Assembly (NCBI GenBank): GCA_051009575.1
Contig: JBPCWL010000110.1
Location: forward strand, 1 to 64,000
Length of the DNA: 64,000 nucleotides
Origin: JAALLB01 sp051009575
Lineage (GTDB): Bacteria > Pseudomonadota > Alphaproteobacteria > Rhizobiales > Rhizobiaceae
Direction: 5' to 3'
The notes under the pieces are model-generated. The model was not told where the DNA came from. It worked only from the letters and a program-made list of their open reading frames with translations, and ran no database searches. Every line of letters begins with the position of its first letter. Position 1 is the stretch's first letter. This document shows positions 30,292-39,976 of the stretch, one piece after another. The translations under genes and the position numbers were made by a program.

Positions 30292-32823
30292 CTAGTCAAT
30301 CCTCGCCAATTCGTTTGCCGCCTCTTCAAGAAGCGATTCCTGGGCTTCTCCTGCAACAGTTTCACGTCCGATTTCCAGCATGATCGGAACCGCAAGTGGA
30401 GAAATCTGCTCCAGATTCTTATGCACGATTCGCGTCTTTGTGCGCGACAACATTTCTCCGAGCCTGCGAATATCTAGCAGGCCGTGTGCAGCATCCCTCC
30501 GTGTTGCCTGCAACAGAATATGGTCCGGTTCGTGACTGCGCAATACATCATAAATAAGATCAGCTGAGACAGTCATCTGGCGACCAGTTTTCTCCTTGCC
30601 CGGGAAACGCCGTTCAATCAATCCTGCAATGGTTGCGCAATTACGGAAAGTGCGTTTTAAAAGAAAAGACTCATCCAGCCATGCTTCCAGATCATCACCG
30701 AGCATATCCTCATCAAACAAACCGCCCAGGGTCAGTTCACCTTTGTTCATCATGGTTGCAAAGTCACGCAACCCCCAAACCGCAATCGCATAATCGGTAG
30801 CAACAAAGCCGAGCGGTCGGGCTCTGGCGCGTTCAAGCCGTCGCGTTAGCAACATGCCGAGGGTCTGGTGGGCCAGCCTGCCTTCAAACGGATAGGCGAT
30901 CATGTAAAACCGGTCATTTCGCGGGAAGGTTTCCACCAACAGTTCATCCCGCTTGGGCAGAATGGATTTCAGTTTCTGTATTTCCAGCCACTCGCTGACC
31001 TGGGACGGTAACTGTTTCCACCGTTTGACATCAGCCAGCATGCTGCGGACCTGATCTGCAAGATAGGTGGAGAGCGGGAACTTACCGCCCATGTAAGAAG
31101 GAATTTTCGGATCACTGTCATGCGCTTTGGATACATAACAGGCGGCTTCGCGAATTCCTTCAAGCCGAAGAACCTGACCGGAAAACATGAAAGTATCACC
31201 CGGCACCAGGGATTCGATGAATCCTTCTTCAATTTTCCCAAGCACAGGCCCACCCTGAAATGCTGCATTCTTTCCGCGTTTTCGTGTAAGCCTGACATCA
31301 AGCATCGGCGCTTCGATGATGGTTCCGCAATTCATGCGGTAACGTTGCGCGAAAGAAGGATGGGTCAAGCGCCAGCAACCATCAGCTGTTTTCCTGATTT
31401 TGGCGTATTGTTCATAGGTTTTCAGCGCATAACCACCGGTTGCAACAAATTCGACGATTTTTTCGAATTGGGTTCGGTCAAGCTCTGCATAGGGTGCTGC
31501 GGTCGTGATTTCATCAAATAGTACCTCCGGATCAAATGGACCGGCACAGGCTGTCCCCAAAACGTGTTGTGCCAGCACATCCAGTGATCCGGCCACCAGT
31601 GGGGGGGTGTCCTGGGCACCAAGGTAGTTAGCATCAAGTGCGGCCTGGCATTCCATGACTTCAAAACGGTTGGCAGGAACAAGAAGCGCTTTTGAAGGTT
31701 CATCGATCCGGTGATTTGCACGGCCAATGCGTTGTGCCAGACGACTGGCACCTTTCGGAGCACCGACATGCACGACCAGATCAACATCTCCCCAGTCAAT
31801 TCCCAGATCCAGGGTTGAAGTAGCAACAACTGCACGCAGTTTATTGCGTTGCATGGCATCCTCGACACGCCTACGGCGGCTGACATCCAGAGAACCATGA
31901 TGAAGTGCAATGGGGAGGGTGTCCTCATTGAGATTCCACAATTCCTGAAACAGAAGTTCAGCCTGACTGCGCGTGTTCACGAAAAGCAGGGTAGTGCGGT
32001 GTTTCTTTATGGCCCCATAAACCTCAGGCATCGCATAACGGGCGGAATGCCCTGACCAGGGAATTCTCTCTTTTGACTTGAGGATTGAAATCTGCGGTTT
32101 TGCTCCTCCCTCCAAATGAACAAATTGGGACAGGGCAATTTCACCGTGCGGCGGCTGTGCGACGAGCCATCTTCGCAACTCGGCAGGTTCGGATACAGTT
32201 GCAGATAGTGCTATTGCTTTGAGTTCCGGTTGAAGGGTTCTCAGGCGCGCAAGTCCAAGGGCCAGAAGATGTCCGCGTTTTGAGGTGACCAGAGAATGCA
32301 GCTCATCAAAAATTACTGTATCCAGATTGTCAAAAAATCTCGGCGCATCTTTGTTGGCAATTAGCAGTGCAAGTTGTTCAGGTGTGGTCAGAAGAATCTG
32401 CGGGGGATTAAGTTTCTGACGTTGCCGCCGGGAAGGCGGGGTATCGCCGGTGCGGGTTTCAATCTCGATGTTCAATTCCATTTCGGATATTGGTTTTTCG
32501 AGGTTTCGCTTAATATCGACTGCCAGTGCTTTGAGGGGAGAAATATAGAGCGTGTGGATGCCATGTTTGGCTTCGCCGGGTCCGGATTTCTTCACCTTTG
32601 AAAGAGCTATTAGACTTGGCAGAAATCCGGCCAACGTCTTTCCGGCACCGGTGGGGGCAATGAGCAAGGTTGAATTTCCAGCCTGCGCATGTGCCAGCAG
32701 TTCCAGTTGATGCGCACGGGGTTGCCAACCGTGTCCGGCAAACCATTGTTCAAAATTTTCAGGCATGAAAAAGGGAAGATTTTCGTCGCCCGTGCTGGTA
32801 AGAACCTGCTGAATCATTTCCAC
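30292..32823 (-). CDS. lhr: Ligase-associated DEXH-box helicase (Lhr type)
   Basis: An 843-aa superfamily 2 helicase of the compact Lhr-Core length. Motif I is APTGAGKT, motif II FDELHS, motif III SATVSEP, and motif VI QRIGRANHR. The C-terminal half is the Lhr WH and DUF4011-like part. The start is taken at GTG 32823, because AGGAAG lies 8 nt upstream; ATG 32817 is the alternative. The TTG at 32865 would overlap the divergent RNase T2 gene and is discarded. Lhr unwinds DNA or RNA-DNA hybrids 3'-5' and contributes to DNA repair. Confidence 0.9.
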   Translation of the reverse strand: MEMIQQVLTSTGDENLPFFMPENFEQWFAGHGWQPRAHQLELLAHAQAGNSTLLIAPTGAGKTLAGFLPSLIALSKVKKSGPGEAKHGIHTLYISPLKALAVDIKRNLEKPISEMELNIEIETRTGDTPPSRRQRQKLNPPQILLTTPEQLALLIANKDAPRFFDNLDTVIFDELHSLVTSKRGHLLALGLARLRTLQPELKAIALSATVSEPAELRRWLVAQPPHGEIALSQFVHLEGGAKPQISILKSKERIPWSGHSARYAMPEVYGAIKKHRTTLLFVNTRSQAELLFQELWNLNEDTLPIALHHGSLDVSRRRRVEDAMQRNKLRAVVATSTLDLGIDWGDVDLVVHVGAPKGASRLAQRIGRANHRIDEPSKALLVPANRFEVMECQAALDANYLGAQDTPPLVAGSLDVLAQHVLGTACAGPFDPEVLFDEITTAAPYAELDRTQFEKIVEFVATGGYALKTYEQYAKIRKTADGCWRLTHPSFAQRYRMNCGTIIEAPMLDVRLTRKRGKNAAFQGGPVLGKIEEGFIESLVPGDTFMFSGQVLRLEGIREAACYVSKAHDSDPKIPSYMGGKFPLSTYLADQVRSMLADVKRWKQLPSQVSEWLEIQKLKSILPKRDELLVETFPRNDRFYMIAYPFEGRLAHQTLGMLLTRRLERARARPLGFVATDYAIAVWGLRDFATMMNKGELTLGGLFDEDMLGDDLEAWLDESFLLKRTFRNCATIAGLIERRFPGKEKTGRQMTVSADLIYDVLRSHEPDHILLQATRRDAAHGLLDIRRLGEMLSRTKTRIVHKNLEQISPLAVPIMLEIGRETVAGEAQESLLEEAANELARID

Positions 32824-32852
32824 AGAATAGGCTTCCTGCAGAAACAGGTCGA

Positions 32853-33620
32853 ATGAAAAAATCAACCTTCACAAATCTGGTTGCGCTGGCATTATTGTTG
32901 GCCGCGACGATTTGGTTGAATTGGAAACAGGGCGCAAGGGATGAGATTCCATCCGGTTCCGCAGATGCAAATTACATCTTGGCGGTGAGTTGGCAGCCGG
33001 CATTTTGCGAGCAGCGGCCAAATGTTCCCGAGTGCCGTTCGCAAAGAAAAACCCGGTTTGATGCATCCAACTTTGCACTTCATGGTTTGTGGCCCCAAAT
33101 GCACGATGGCATCTACTGCGATGTGCCGAATGCACTTGTGAGCGCAGACAAGTTCGGGCGGTGGAATAAACTGCCAAAACTTGATTTGAGCGAACCGATA
33201 CGCAGGGAACTGGCTATCAAGATGCCGGGTTTCCGCTCATACCTGCACCGGCATGAATGGTTCAAACACGGCACCTGTATGCCCGGATTTACGCATGAAA
33301 GTTATTATCGCACCGCACTTGATCTACTTGATGAATTGAATGGTTCCGCATTTAAGTCGTTCTTTGTGACACATACCGGAAACAAAATTCCGTTTGCAAA
33401 ACTGGAAACCGAATTTGTCCGTTCATTTGGAAAAGCGGCGAGGAACAGGATGGTTGTGGATTGTTATCGTGATCAGGGCAGACGGATTATTCAGGAGCTG
33501 AAACTCTCAATAGCTGGAGATCTGAACGCCGGTCCGGGGCTCGCAGAATTTCTTGCAAACGGAGAAAAAGTGGGACGCAGTTGTCCGTCAGGTATCATTG
33601 ACCCTGTTGGACAACAATAG
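32853..33620 (+). CDS. RNase T2 family ribonuclease
   Basis: A 255-aa protein with an N-terminal hydrophobic segment (about 8-24), so it is exported or membrane-anchored. Both active-site segments are intact: CAS I in NFALHGLWPQ and CAS II in RHEWFKHGTC, giving the two catalytic His and the Glu. It cleaves single-stranded RNA to cyclic phosphates, probably in the periplasm. Its start is 29 bp from the start of the divergent helicase gene. Cys residues for disulfides are present. Confidence 0.92.
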   Translation: MKKSTFTNLVALALLLAATIWLNWKQGARDEIPSGSADANYILAVSWQPAFCEQRPNVPECRSQRKTRFDASNFALHGLWPQMHDGIYCDVPNALVSADKFGRWNKLPKLDLSEPIRRELAIKMPGFRSYLHRHEWFKHGTCMPGFTHESYYRTALDLLDELNGSAFKSFFVTHTGNKIPFAKLETEFVRSFGKAARNRMVVDCYRDQGRRIIQELKLSIAGDLNAGPGLAEFLANGEKVGRSCPSGIIDPVGQQ

Positions 33621-33681
33621 TTTTCCTTGAAAACCATGTCGCGCACCTTTACTTGGAGAAGCGTTAGGAAAGGATACTTCC

Positions 33682-33948
33682 ATGTCACAAGGATTGAACA
33701 GTTTTCTCGGCGATTCAGTTGGCCGAACCATAATAAAGCTGGCGATTATCTCATTCGTGGTCGGGATTATTCTGAGTGCCCTCAATATCACCCCATGGGA
33801 AGTTTGGGAGAGCATCCGCGACTTTTTCGTAAAACTGTACAATCTCGGTTTTGATGCCCTTTGGAGCATTGCCCGCTATTTCTTCTGGGGTGCTGCCATC
33901 GTCGTTCCGATTTTTCTGGTCATGCGCCTCTTGAAGCTGGGCCGTTGA
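33682..33948 (+). CDS. DUF6460 small membrane protein
   Basis: An 88-aa inner-membrane protein with two hydrophobic helices and the conserved FLGDSVGRTIIKLAIISFVVG start seen in short alphaproteobacterial proteins annotated as DUF6460. AGGAAAGG precedes the ATG. Function is unknown. It starts 61 bp after the RNase T2 stop and ends 10 bp before the MATE gene, so it is probably cotranscribed with the latter. Confidence 0.8.
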   Translation: MSQGLNSFLGDSVGRTIIKLAIISFVVGIILSALNITPWEVWESIRDFFVKLYNLGFDALWSIARYFFWGAAIVVPIFLVMRLLKLGR

Positions 33949-33958
33949 GCCAACTTCG

Positions 33959-35305
33959 ATGAGCGGGGAGACCAGGGTTGAAAGCAAACCCTTTGAAATA
34001 AATAATAGATTGGTACTGCAATTGGCAGTACCAATGACCCTGGCATATATCTCAACACCGCTTCTGGGTCTGGTAGATACCGCAGTTGTGGGACAATTTG
34101 GTGCGCCTTCGCTGATCGGCGGACTGGCAGTTGGCGCGATCATAATCGATCTGGTGTTTACGACTTTCAATTTCCTGCGCGGAGGAACTTCTGCACTGAC
34201 CGCACAGGCTTACGGCGCTCAGGACGAAAAGGAAAAACAGGCAGTTCTGTTCAGGGCCCTGGCAATTGCAATATCCAGCGGTCTCGTCATGCTGCTCGCG
34301 AGCCCAATCATTCTCTGGGCCGGGCTCTGGTTCATGTCGCCGGGCGAGGCCGTGGCTGAGGCCACGACTACCTATTTTTTGATCCGAATGATATCTGCAC
34401 CCTTCGCACTGGGAAATTACGCCATTCTCGGTTGGATGCTCGGGCTTGGGAGGTCCGGTCTCACACTCGCCGTGCAATTGCTGCTCAACGGAACAAACAT
34501 TATTCTGAGTATTGTTCTTGGACTTTGGCTTGAATGGCAAATTGAAGGCGTTGCAATAGCGACCGTCATTGGAGAGGTAATAGCATTTCTGGTCGGGTGT
34601 ACTGTGTGCTGGCATCTTCTTGACCACACGGTCCGGCCGTCAAGAAAACGTATCATGGACCGGGTTGCGTGGAAGCGACTAATAAATCTCAACACCGACA
34701 TCATGATCAGATCCTTCGCACTGCTTTTCGCATTCGCGTATTTTACCGCGCAAGGGGCAGCTTTTGGAGAAATCACCCTGGCTGCAAATGCAATTTTGAT
34801 GCACTTTTTCTTTATTGCCGGATATTTTCTTGATGGATTGGCAACCGCTGCTGAGCAGATCATTGGACGAGCCGTGGGAGCCAATTATCGAAAGGGTTTC
34901 TGGAAGGGCTTTAATCTTACACTTTTCTGGAATGCGGTAATGGCCATAGTTTGCAGCCTTGTATTCTGGTTTTCCGGGCATTCCCTGATTGCGTTGATGA
35001 GCACAAGTGAGGAAGTTCGCTCAACCGCCGAAACTTACCTGATTTGGGTAGCGATTATACCGGTTACAGGCATGTTGGCTTTCCAATTGGATGGCGTGTT
35101 CATCGGGGCTACCTGGTCACGGGACATGACAATAATGATGTTGATTTCACTGGCTGGTTATTTGCTGGTCTGGTATTTCGTCAAGGAGCCGCTTGGAAAT
35201 AGTGGTCTCTGGCTGGCTTTGCATTCATTTTTGGTATTTCGCGGTATCACGCTTTCAACCAGACTTTGGCCGCGGGTCCGTTCAACCTTCACCGCCCCGG
35301 ATTAG
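33959..35305 (+). CDS. MATE-family multidrug/cation efflux protein
   Basis: A 448-aa membrane protein with about twelve hydrophobic segments. The N-lobe motif includes LAVPMTLAYISTPLLGLVDTAVVGQFG and the C-lobe continues from about residue 240. It is of the DinF-like group, which exports organic cations using H+ or Na+ gradients. The substrate cannot be read. Its stop overlaps the convergent pyrD stop by 4 bp. Confidence 0.92.
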   Translation: MSGETRVESKPFEINNRLVLQLAVPMTLAYISTPLLGLVDTAVVGQFGAPSLIGGLAVGAIIIDLVFTTFNFLRGGTSALTAQAYGAQDEKEKQAVLFRALAIAISSGLVMLLASPIILWAGLWFMSPGEAVAEATTTYFLIRMISAPFALGNYAILGWMLGLGRSGLTLAVQLLLNGTNIILSIVLGLWLEWQIEGVAIATVIGEVIAFLVGCTVCWHLLDHTVRPSRKRIMDRVAWKRLINLNTDIMIRSFALLFAFAYFTAQGAAFGEITLAANAILMHFFFIAGYFLDGLATAAEQIIGRAVGANYRKGFWKGFNLTLFWNAVMAIVCSLVFWFSGHSLIALMSTSEEVRSTAETYLIWVAIIPVTGMLAFQLDGVFIGATWSRDMTIMMLISLAGYLLVWYFVKEPLGNSGLWLALHSFLVFRGITLSTRLWPRVRSTFTAPD

Positions 35306-36378
35306 GCGCCCCATTTTTCATTGCGGGTTCCCACCAGTTCACTGATATTTGCATGACCCGTCTGGTCCAGATGCCGGGACAGCCCGCGAACGATATTGGA
35401 GGGTAGCGAAGGACCGGCATAAACCATGCCGGTATAAAGTTGAACCAGGCTTGCTCCGGCCTCAATCTTGGCAATTGCGCTTTTTGCGCTGGACACACCT
35501 CCAACGCCAATCAACGGTATTGTGTCTCCCAAACGTTTGTACATTTGGGCAAGTATCTTAGTGGATTTTTCAAATAACGGCTGGCCGGACAGGCCGCCTG
35601 TTTCGTTCGCATGGGTCGTGTATTTCAGCATTCCCCGGTCAAGCGTTGTATTGGATACGATCAGCGCTGCAATTTTGGATGCTTTGACGACAGAAGAAAT
35701 CTCATCCATTTCCAGGTATTCCAGATCTGGTGCGATTTTGAGAAATACCGGCACGGATTTTCCGGTTCTTTCAGTGTTCGCTGCTACTTTATCGAAAATC
35801 CTTTTGAGCAGTACCTCCAAAGCTTCTCCCGCCTGAAGGTTTCTGAGACCTGGCGTGTTAGGTGAAGAGATATTGGCTGTGAAGTAGGATGCGACATCAT
35901 AAAACGTATCAATGCCGGTTTCATAATCCGCAACAAAATCCGGGGAATCCTTGTTGGCACCGATATTCACGCCTACAATGCCGCTCTTGGAACTTCGCGC
36001 CAGCAGTTTTGCCAGCGCAGCAGCATGGCCATCATTGTTAAATCCAAGGCGGTTGATGATTGCGTTATCACCGGTAAGTCGGAAAATCCTCGGTTTGGGA
36101 TTTCCTGGTTGGGCAAGCGGCGTAATGGTGCCGACTTCGGTAAACCCAAACCCCAACCTTAGTATGGCGTCAGGCACTTCAGCGTTCTTGTCATAACCTG
36201 CAGCAAGGCCAACAGGATTGGTAAATTCCAGACCTCCGACGGTAACGTGGAGCCGCCGGTCATCCTTGAGGTTGGCCGAAGGCACAAGACCGGATTTCAA
36301 GCCGGCAAGTGACAGGTTGTGTGCCTTCTCCGGTGAAAATGCAAAAAGGGCAGGTATTGCCAAATCGATCAGTCCCAT
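35302..36378 (-). CDS. pyrD: Quinone-dependent dihydroorotate dehydrogenase
   Basis: A 358-aa class 2 enzyme of normal length. The FMN and substrate motifs NPVGLAAGYDKNAE, INRLGFNNDG, NISSPNTPGLR and GVGGVSSAKSA are present, and the N-terminal helical segment (about 1-40) attaches it to the membrane quinone pool. It oxidises dihydroorotate to orotate in pyrimidine synthesis. The start overlaps the DUF952 stop by 1 bp (TGATG). It is the last gene of a transcript that may begin at the DUF4212 gene. Confidence 0.95.
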   Translation of the reverse strand: MGLIDLAIPALFAFSPEKAHNLSLAGLKSGLVPSANLKDDRRLHVTVGGLEFTNPVGLAAGYDKNAEVPDAILRLGFGFTEVGTITPLAQPGNPKPRIFRLTGDNAIINRLGFNNDGHAAALAKLLARSSKSGIVGVNIGANKDSPDFVADYETGIDTFYDVASYFTANISSPNTPGLRNLQAGEALEVLLKRIFDKVAANTERTGKSVPVFLKIAPDLEYLEMDEISSVVKASKIAALIVSNTTLDRGMLKYTTHANETGGLSGQPLFEKSTKILAQMYKRLGDTIPLIGVGGVSSAKSAIAKIEAGASLVQLYTGMVYAGPSLPSNIVRGLSRHLDQTGHANISELVGTRNEKWGA

Positions 36379-36713
36379 CAGAATTTCTCCGGAAACTGGT
36401 GGCTTCCGTCAGGCAACGTTCTCAAGTCGTGCACGGCTTTGGCCTTTTTGATGTCTAGCGTGTCGTACAGATGCGGGAACAAATCTCCACCACGCGAAGG
36501 TTCCCATTCAAGAGCACTTCCAAAATCATCCGTATCAAACGCCAGCAATTTCAGCTCAGACTGTCCGCTGAAATGTTTTGAGGCGGTTTCCTCAACTTGG
36601 ATCGCTGTCGAGAAATGAATAAATCCGTCTGACACATCGACGGGGGCGCCGCCAAACCGGCAATCCGCCAATGCTTGCTGGTACTGTGGCAAAGTCAGGA
36701 GCTTGTAGATCAT
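36378..36713 (-). CDS. DUF952 family protein
   Basis: A 111-aa protein. The DUF952 core is visible in IYKLLTLPQYQ, DGFIHFSTA and WEPSRGGDLFPHLYDTL. The family is a small soluble fold related to NAD/ADP-ribose-binding proteins with unproven function. ATG 36713 has AAGAG at 6 nt; ATG 36731 would add six residues but sits too close to AAAGG. Its stop overlaps the pyrD start by 1 bp. Confidence 0.85.
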   Translation of the reverse strand: MIYKLLTLPQYQQALADCRFGGAPVDVSDGFIHFSTAIQVEETASKHFSGQSELKLLAFDTDDFGSALEWEPSRGGDLFPHLYDTLDIKKAKAVHDLRTLPDGSHQFPEKF

Positions 36714-36734
36714 TTGGGGCTCTTTGGACATCCT

Positions 36735-37688
36735 TTAGCCAAGCAGACGGTTTAGGAATGCACTCATTTTCTCACGGCTTTCCCTTGCCTGTTTCAGTTC
36801 CTCGAAATACTGGAACACGTGACATCCGCCGGGATAGATATCAAGTTCTGTGTCAGGTTGAAATTTGGCCCAGCTGTTCGCCATGAAAATTGAATCATCC
36901 AGCAACGGATCCATGGTTCCAACGGTAAAATGTGCCGGAGGCATGCCACCCAAATTCGCGAAAAGCGGTGAAATATCAGGATCACGCTTGTCCTCGCCAT
37001 TTTGCAGAAAACAATCGCCAAAATTTTTCATGTCTTTGTATCGCAAAATGAGGTTGCTTTTAAAATTTGCGGCGCTCGGCGTCATCCCTAAATCATATGC
37101 CCCGGCAACGAGCACCGCAGCATGAAATGGTGTCAAATCATGTCGGTCTCGCAGACGTAAAAGTGCGTTGACGGACAAATGGGCACCGGCACTTTCGCCT
37201 CCGATCGCGAGAAATGACGTATTGTATTTGGAGCCGCCCTCCCTGGACAGCCAAAGCGCCGCTGCCTCGCAATCATCTGGACCAGCCGGAAAAGGGTTTT
37301 CAGGGGCCAGCCTGTATTCAACCGAAATACAAGTAAGTCCGGTATCGTTTGCAATCTGCTTCAGGCGCTGATCCTGCATATCGGCATTTCCGTAAACCCA
37401 CCCGCCTCCATGAAAATGGAGAAAAACACCTCTTTCATCGCGCGTATCCGGCGAAATGGCGCGCATCACAACAGGGCCAGATTTACCCGCAATTTCAAAT
37501 ACTTCTGCATCATAAGAAAACGGTTCGGGAGGAAATATCCCCTTTCCCTCACGCCGGGCCTGTCGCACCACATCCCTTGGCAAATCCCACAGTTCAGGCC
37601 CAGCTTCGAGAAGGCCAATGATCCGCTCGTTGAATGCATTTGTTTCATCCGGAGTTTCTTCCAGGTGCAAATCAACCAGGTTTTGCAT
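36735..37688 (-). CDS. Alpha/beta-hydrolase of the hormone-sensitive-lipase family (esterase)
   Basis: A 317-aa cytoplasmic esterase. The oxyanion motif HGGGWVYG and nucleophile elbow GGESAGAH are clear, with a catalytic Asp in TMDPLLDD and a His in GGCHVFQ. It would cleave short-chain acyl esters. The start overlaps the end of the symporter gene by 17 bp, and DUF952 starts within 25 bp of its stop. Esterase plus carboxylate symporter in one operon suggests release and uptake of acetate-like acids; this is inference. Confidence 0.9.
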   Translation of the reverse strand: MQNLVDLHLEETPDETNAFNERIIGLLEAGPELWDLPRDVVRQARREGKGIFPPEPFSYDAEVFEIAGKSGPVVMRAISPDTRDERGVFLHFHGGGWVYGNADMQDQRLKQIANDTGLTCISVEYRLAPENPFPAGPDDCEAAALWLSREGGSKYNTSFLAIGGESAGAHLSVNALLRLRDRHDLTPFHAAVLVAGAYDLGMTPSAANFKSNLILRYKDMKNFGDCFLQNGEDKRDPDISPLFANLGGMPPAHFTVGTMDPLLDDSIFMANSWAKFQPDTELDIYPGGCHVFQYFEELKQARESREKMSAFLNRLLG

Positions 37689-39525
37689 CGGTATCGACCT
37701 TTCTTTGTTTTCGCAACTGACTCATTCCCTGTTCACCCAGCCGCGCCAACAAAACAAACACATGGAACAACAGGAAACCTGCAAGCCCCGTACTGATTGG
37801 TTCAATTTGTTCAACCACACCCGGTACTAAAAGTTGAAGTTCATCCCCGGTTCCAGGCAGGAAATCCTTCCCTGCAATTGACAGCCACAACAAACTTGCG
37901 GTGAACGCGAATGCGGCCAGCATTCCTATGCCGATTTGAAAGTCCGTAATTTCCTTCATCCAGAACCGGCTCAAAAGCGCAGGGAACAAACTTGCCGCGG
38001 TAAGGGCGATTGCTCCGGAAAACAACTGCTCTGGATCAAACATCACAAACGGTGACACAGCAATTGCCGTGATTGCAATCAATACAATAAAGAAACGGTT
38101 CATAAAGAGTTTCACGCCGGAAGGAGATTTTGGACGGAAAATGCGGTTGTAAAAATCCACGGTAACTGTATTGGCCATTACCAGCAACAATCCGTCTACG
38201 GTAGAAAACACAGCCAGCAATGCGCCGGTAATCAGGATTGCTGAAAACAGTTGCGGCTGATTGTTAAGCAAGGTTGAGGACAGCATCAGGTAGTCGGGAT
38301 TTATGCCAATATCGCTCAGAGAAAGAAAATAGTCTCCGGTCTGGCCACAGGCATTTATCAAATCCTGCGAATTGGAAACAAGCTGTCCGCAGATCGTGAT
38401 GAAAGGAAGGGTACCGTTGCCGCTCAGGTTGAACACCCAAGGCACTTCGGTTGCGATCTCGGAAAGTTGCAGACCCAAAAGAGCGGCGTAAAGGTCCAAC
38501 TTTGCAAAGATCGCGACTGCCGGAATTGCACTGAGAATGACAACAACAAAAATCAAGGTCCAAATGCCGGTTTTTCTGCCTTCACGCCCCCTCCTCAATG
38601 TTGCGAAATGCTGGAGAAGATGTGGCATTGCGGCAAATCCAAAGGCGACTGTCAGCAGAGCGGTAAAATAGTTGATGCCAACAAGTGATTTTCCGTCTTG
38701 AACCGGATTGAAAATTTCGTTCTTCCCGGCAAGGCCTGCATCAAGCATTTCCCGGTCGATTTCCAGAATGGCCTCAAGAGCACCGGGTCCAAATGCAAGT
38801 TGTGGCACAGGATTTCCGGTCAATGTGTAAGAAGTCCACATCAGGGGAATGAAGAATGACAGTGCAATCGCGGGATAAGCGAGCATCCGCACGATGCCCA
38901 GTGATTGCATGCCTCCCAACACCAGACAGATTCCTGCAATTAAAACAATCAGTGTTGTGCCAGTTTGGGGAGACATTCCGAATATTCGGTTCATGAAAAT
39001 GCCGAGAAGGTTTAACTGCGCTAGCAATAGGAGAAAGCTGCAAGCCAGGACAATAAGGGTAGCAAGCGCAATTCCGGATTTGCTGGCGCCATCGGGAAAA
39101 AGCAGACAGGCCAAAGTAGGTTCTTTGGATCTCGCAATCTTTGCTGAAAACAAAACAATCAAAAGGGAAATTCCAAGCATGATCCCCAGGAACAGCACCA
39201 GAAAATCCGTACCATCGTTGTAAACATGCCCGGCATAGAGAAGAAAAGCGCCAGCAGACAGAACCCCGGATGCTACGGCCATCCCGGTAAATAATGGTTT
39301 GGTGTTTCCGTCCGTCGTCTGAAAGGTGCTGAACCGCATGGTTTTCCCGAAGAGGCCAGCAAAAATGTAAAGACCTACAACAAAAGTCAGCATTAGAAGG
39401 GAAATATAGATTATCGGTGCACCGATTTGCTGAAAAATTCCGGCAAAAAGAATGACAATCAGCAAGCTTGCGACAAACATACTTACAAGCGAAGCGGAAG
39501 TTGAAAAGGGGGAATGGCCGTCCAC
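37672..39525 (-). CDS. Sodium/solute symporter (acetate-permease-like, VC_2705 group)
   Basis: A 617-aa membrane protein, longer than usual SSS transporters, with about 13-14 hydrophobic segments. Landmarks are GGMQSLGIVRMLAYP, FGFAAMPHLLQHF and STVDGLLLVMANT, matching the ActP-like family that pairs with a DUF4212 subunit. It probably imports acetate or related short carboxylates with Na+. It follows the DUF4212 gene by 17 bp and precedes the esterase gene. It is divergent from a LuxR-type response regulator. Confidence 0.9.
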   Translation of the reverse strand: MDGHSPFSTSASLVSMFVASLLIVILFAGIFQQIGAPIIYISLLMLTFVVGLYIFAGLFGKTMRFSTFQTTDGNTKPLFTGMAVASGVLSAGAFLLYAGHVYNDGTDFLVLFLGIMLGISLLIVLFSAKIARSKEPTLACLLFPDGASKSGIALATLIVLACSFLLLLAQLNLLGIFMNRIFGMSPQTGTTLIVLIAGICLVLGGMQSLGIVRMLAYPAIALSFFIPLMWTSYTLTGNPVPQLAFGPGALEAILEIDREMLDAGLAGKNEIFNPVQDGKSLVGINYFTALLTVAFGFAAMPHLLQHFATLRRGREGRKTGIWTLIFVVVILSAIPAVAIFAKLDLYAALLGLQLSEIATEVPWVFNLSGNGTLPFITICGQLVSNSQDLINACGQTGDYFLSLSDIGINPDYLMLSSTLLNNQPQLFSAILITGALLAVFSTVDGLLLVMANTVTVDFYNRIFRPKSPSGVKLFMNRFFIVLIAITAIAVSPFVMFDPEQLFSGAIALTAASLFPALLSRFWMKEITDFQIGIGMLAAFAFTASLLWLSIAGKDFLPGTGDELQLLVPGVVEQIEPISTGLAGFLLFHVFVLLARLGEQGMSQLRKQRKVDTDAKPG

Positions 39526-39542
39526 TAAACTAGATCCAGTCT

Positions 39543-39806
39543 CTATTCGTTTTCAAATTCAAGCGTATGCCGGTCAATGTCTTCAGCAACATTCGTGTAA
39601 ATAACCAGCAACAGGAACATCAAGGCAGGGATCAAGAACAGCGATAAGAAATAGGGAACCGGCAATCCAATTATTACGATCCCATCCCACAAGCCGGATT
39701 TCCAGATCCAGGGAACATTTATCAATACCAACAGGGCAGATACAGCAAAGGTTGTTACCATCATGGTTTTATACCTGGTCCGGAATTTCCTGAATAAACG
39801 TATCAT
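39543..39806 (-). CDS. DUF4212-type small symporter subunit
   Basis: An 87-aa protein with two membrane helices (about 16-36 and 43-68) and a charged C-terminus. The genomic position directly before the large symporter and the pattern FLIPALMFLLLVIYTNVAEDID match DUF4212 partner proteins. It is the first gene of the operon. The ribosome-binding site is weak, and an internal ATG pair at residues 15-16 is the alternative start. Confidence 0.8.
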   Translation of the reverse strand: MIRLFRKFRTRYKTMMVTTFAVSALLVLINVPWIWKSGLWDGIVIIGLPVPYFLSLFLIPALMFLLLVIYTNVAEDIDRHTLEFENE

Positions 39807-39976
39807 GTGGTTTCGCTGCCAATTTGGTTATTCGATAATGTTTGGGGCAATTTTCCGATGTGACGAGTTGCCAATTTTGGCGACATAGCATATCAACGGC
39901 TAGTTTTAAATCAGCGGTTGCATGATATTTTGGCTCTTTCGCTGAGGAGATAAAGTTGTGTTGGGAGGACGCCGCT
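39807..39976. promoter_or_regulatory. Divergent promoter region, symporter operon / response regulator
   Basis: A 170-bp gap between divergent starts. In CrbR/ErdR-type systems the response regulator activates symporter and acetyl-CoA synthetase promoters, so this gap is the likely target here. I could not identify a specific binding repeat by eye. Confidence 0.35.
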
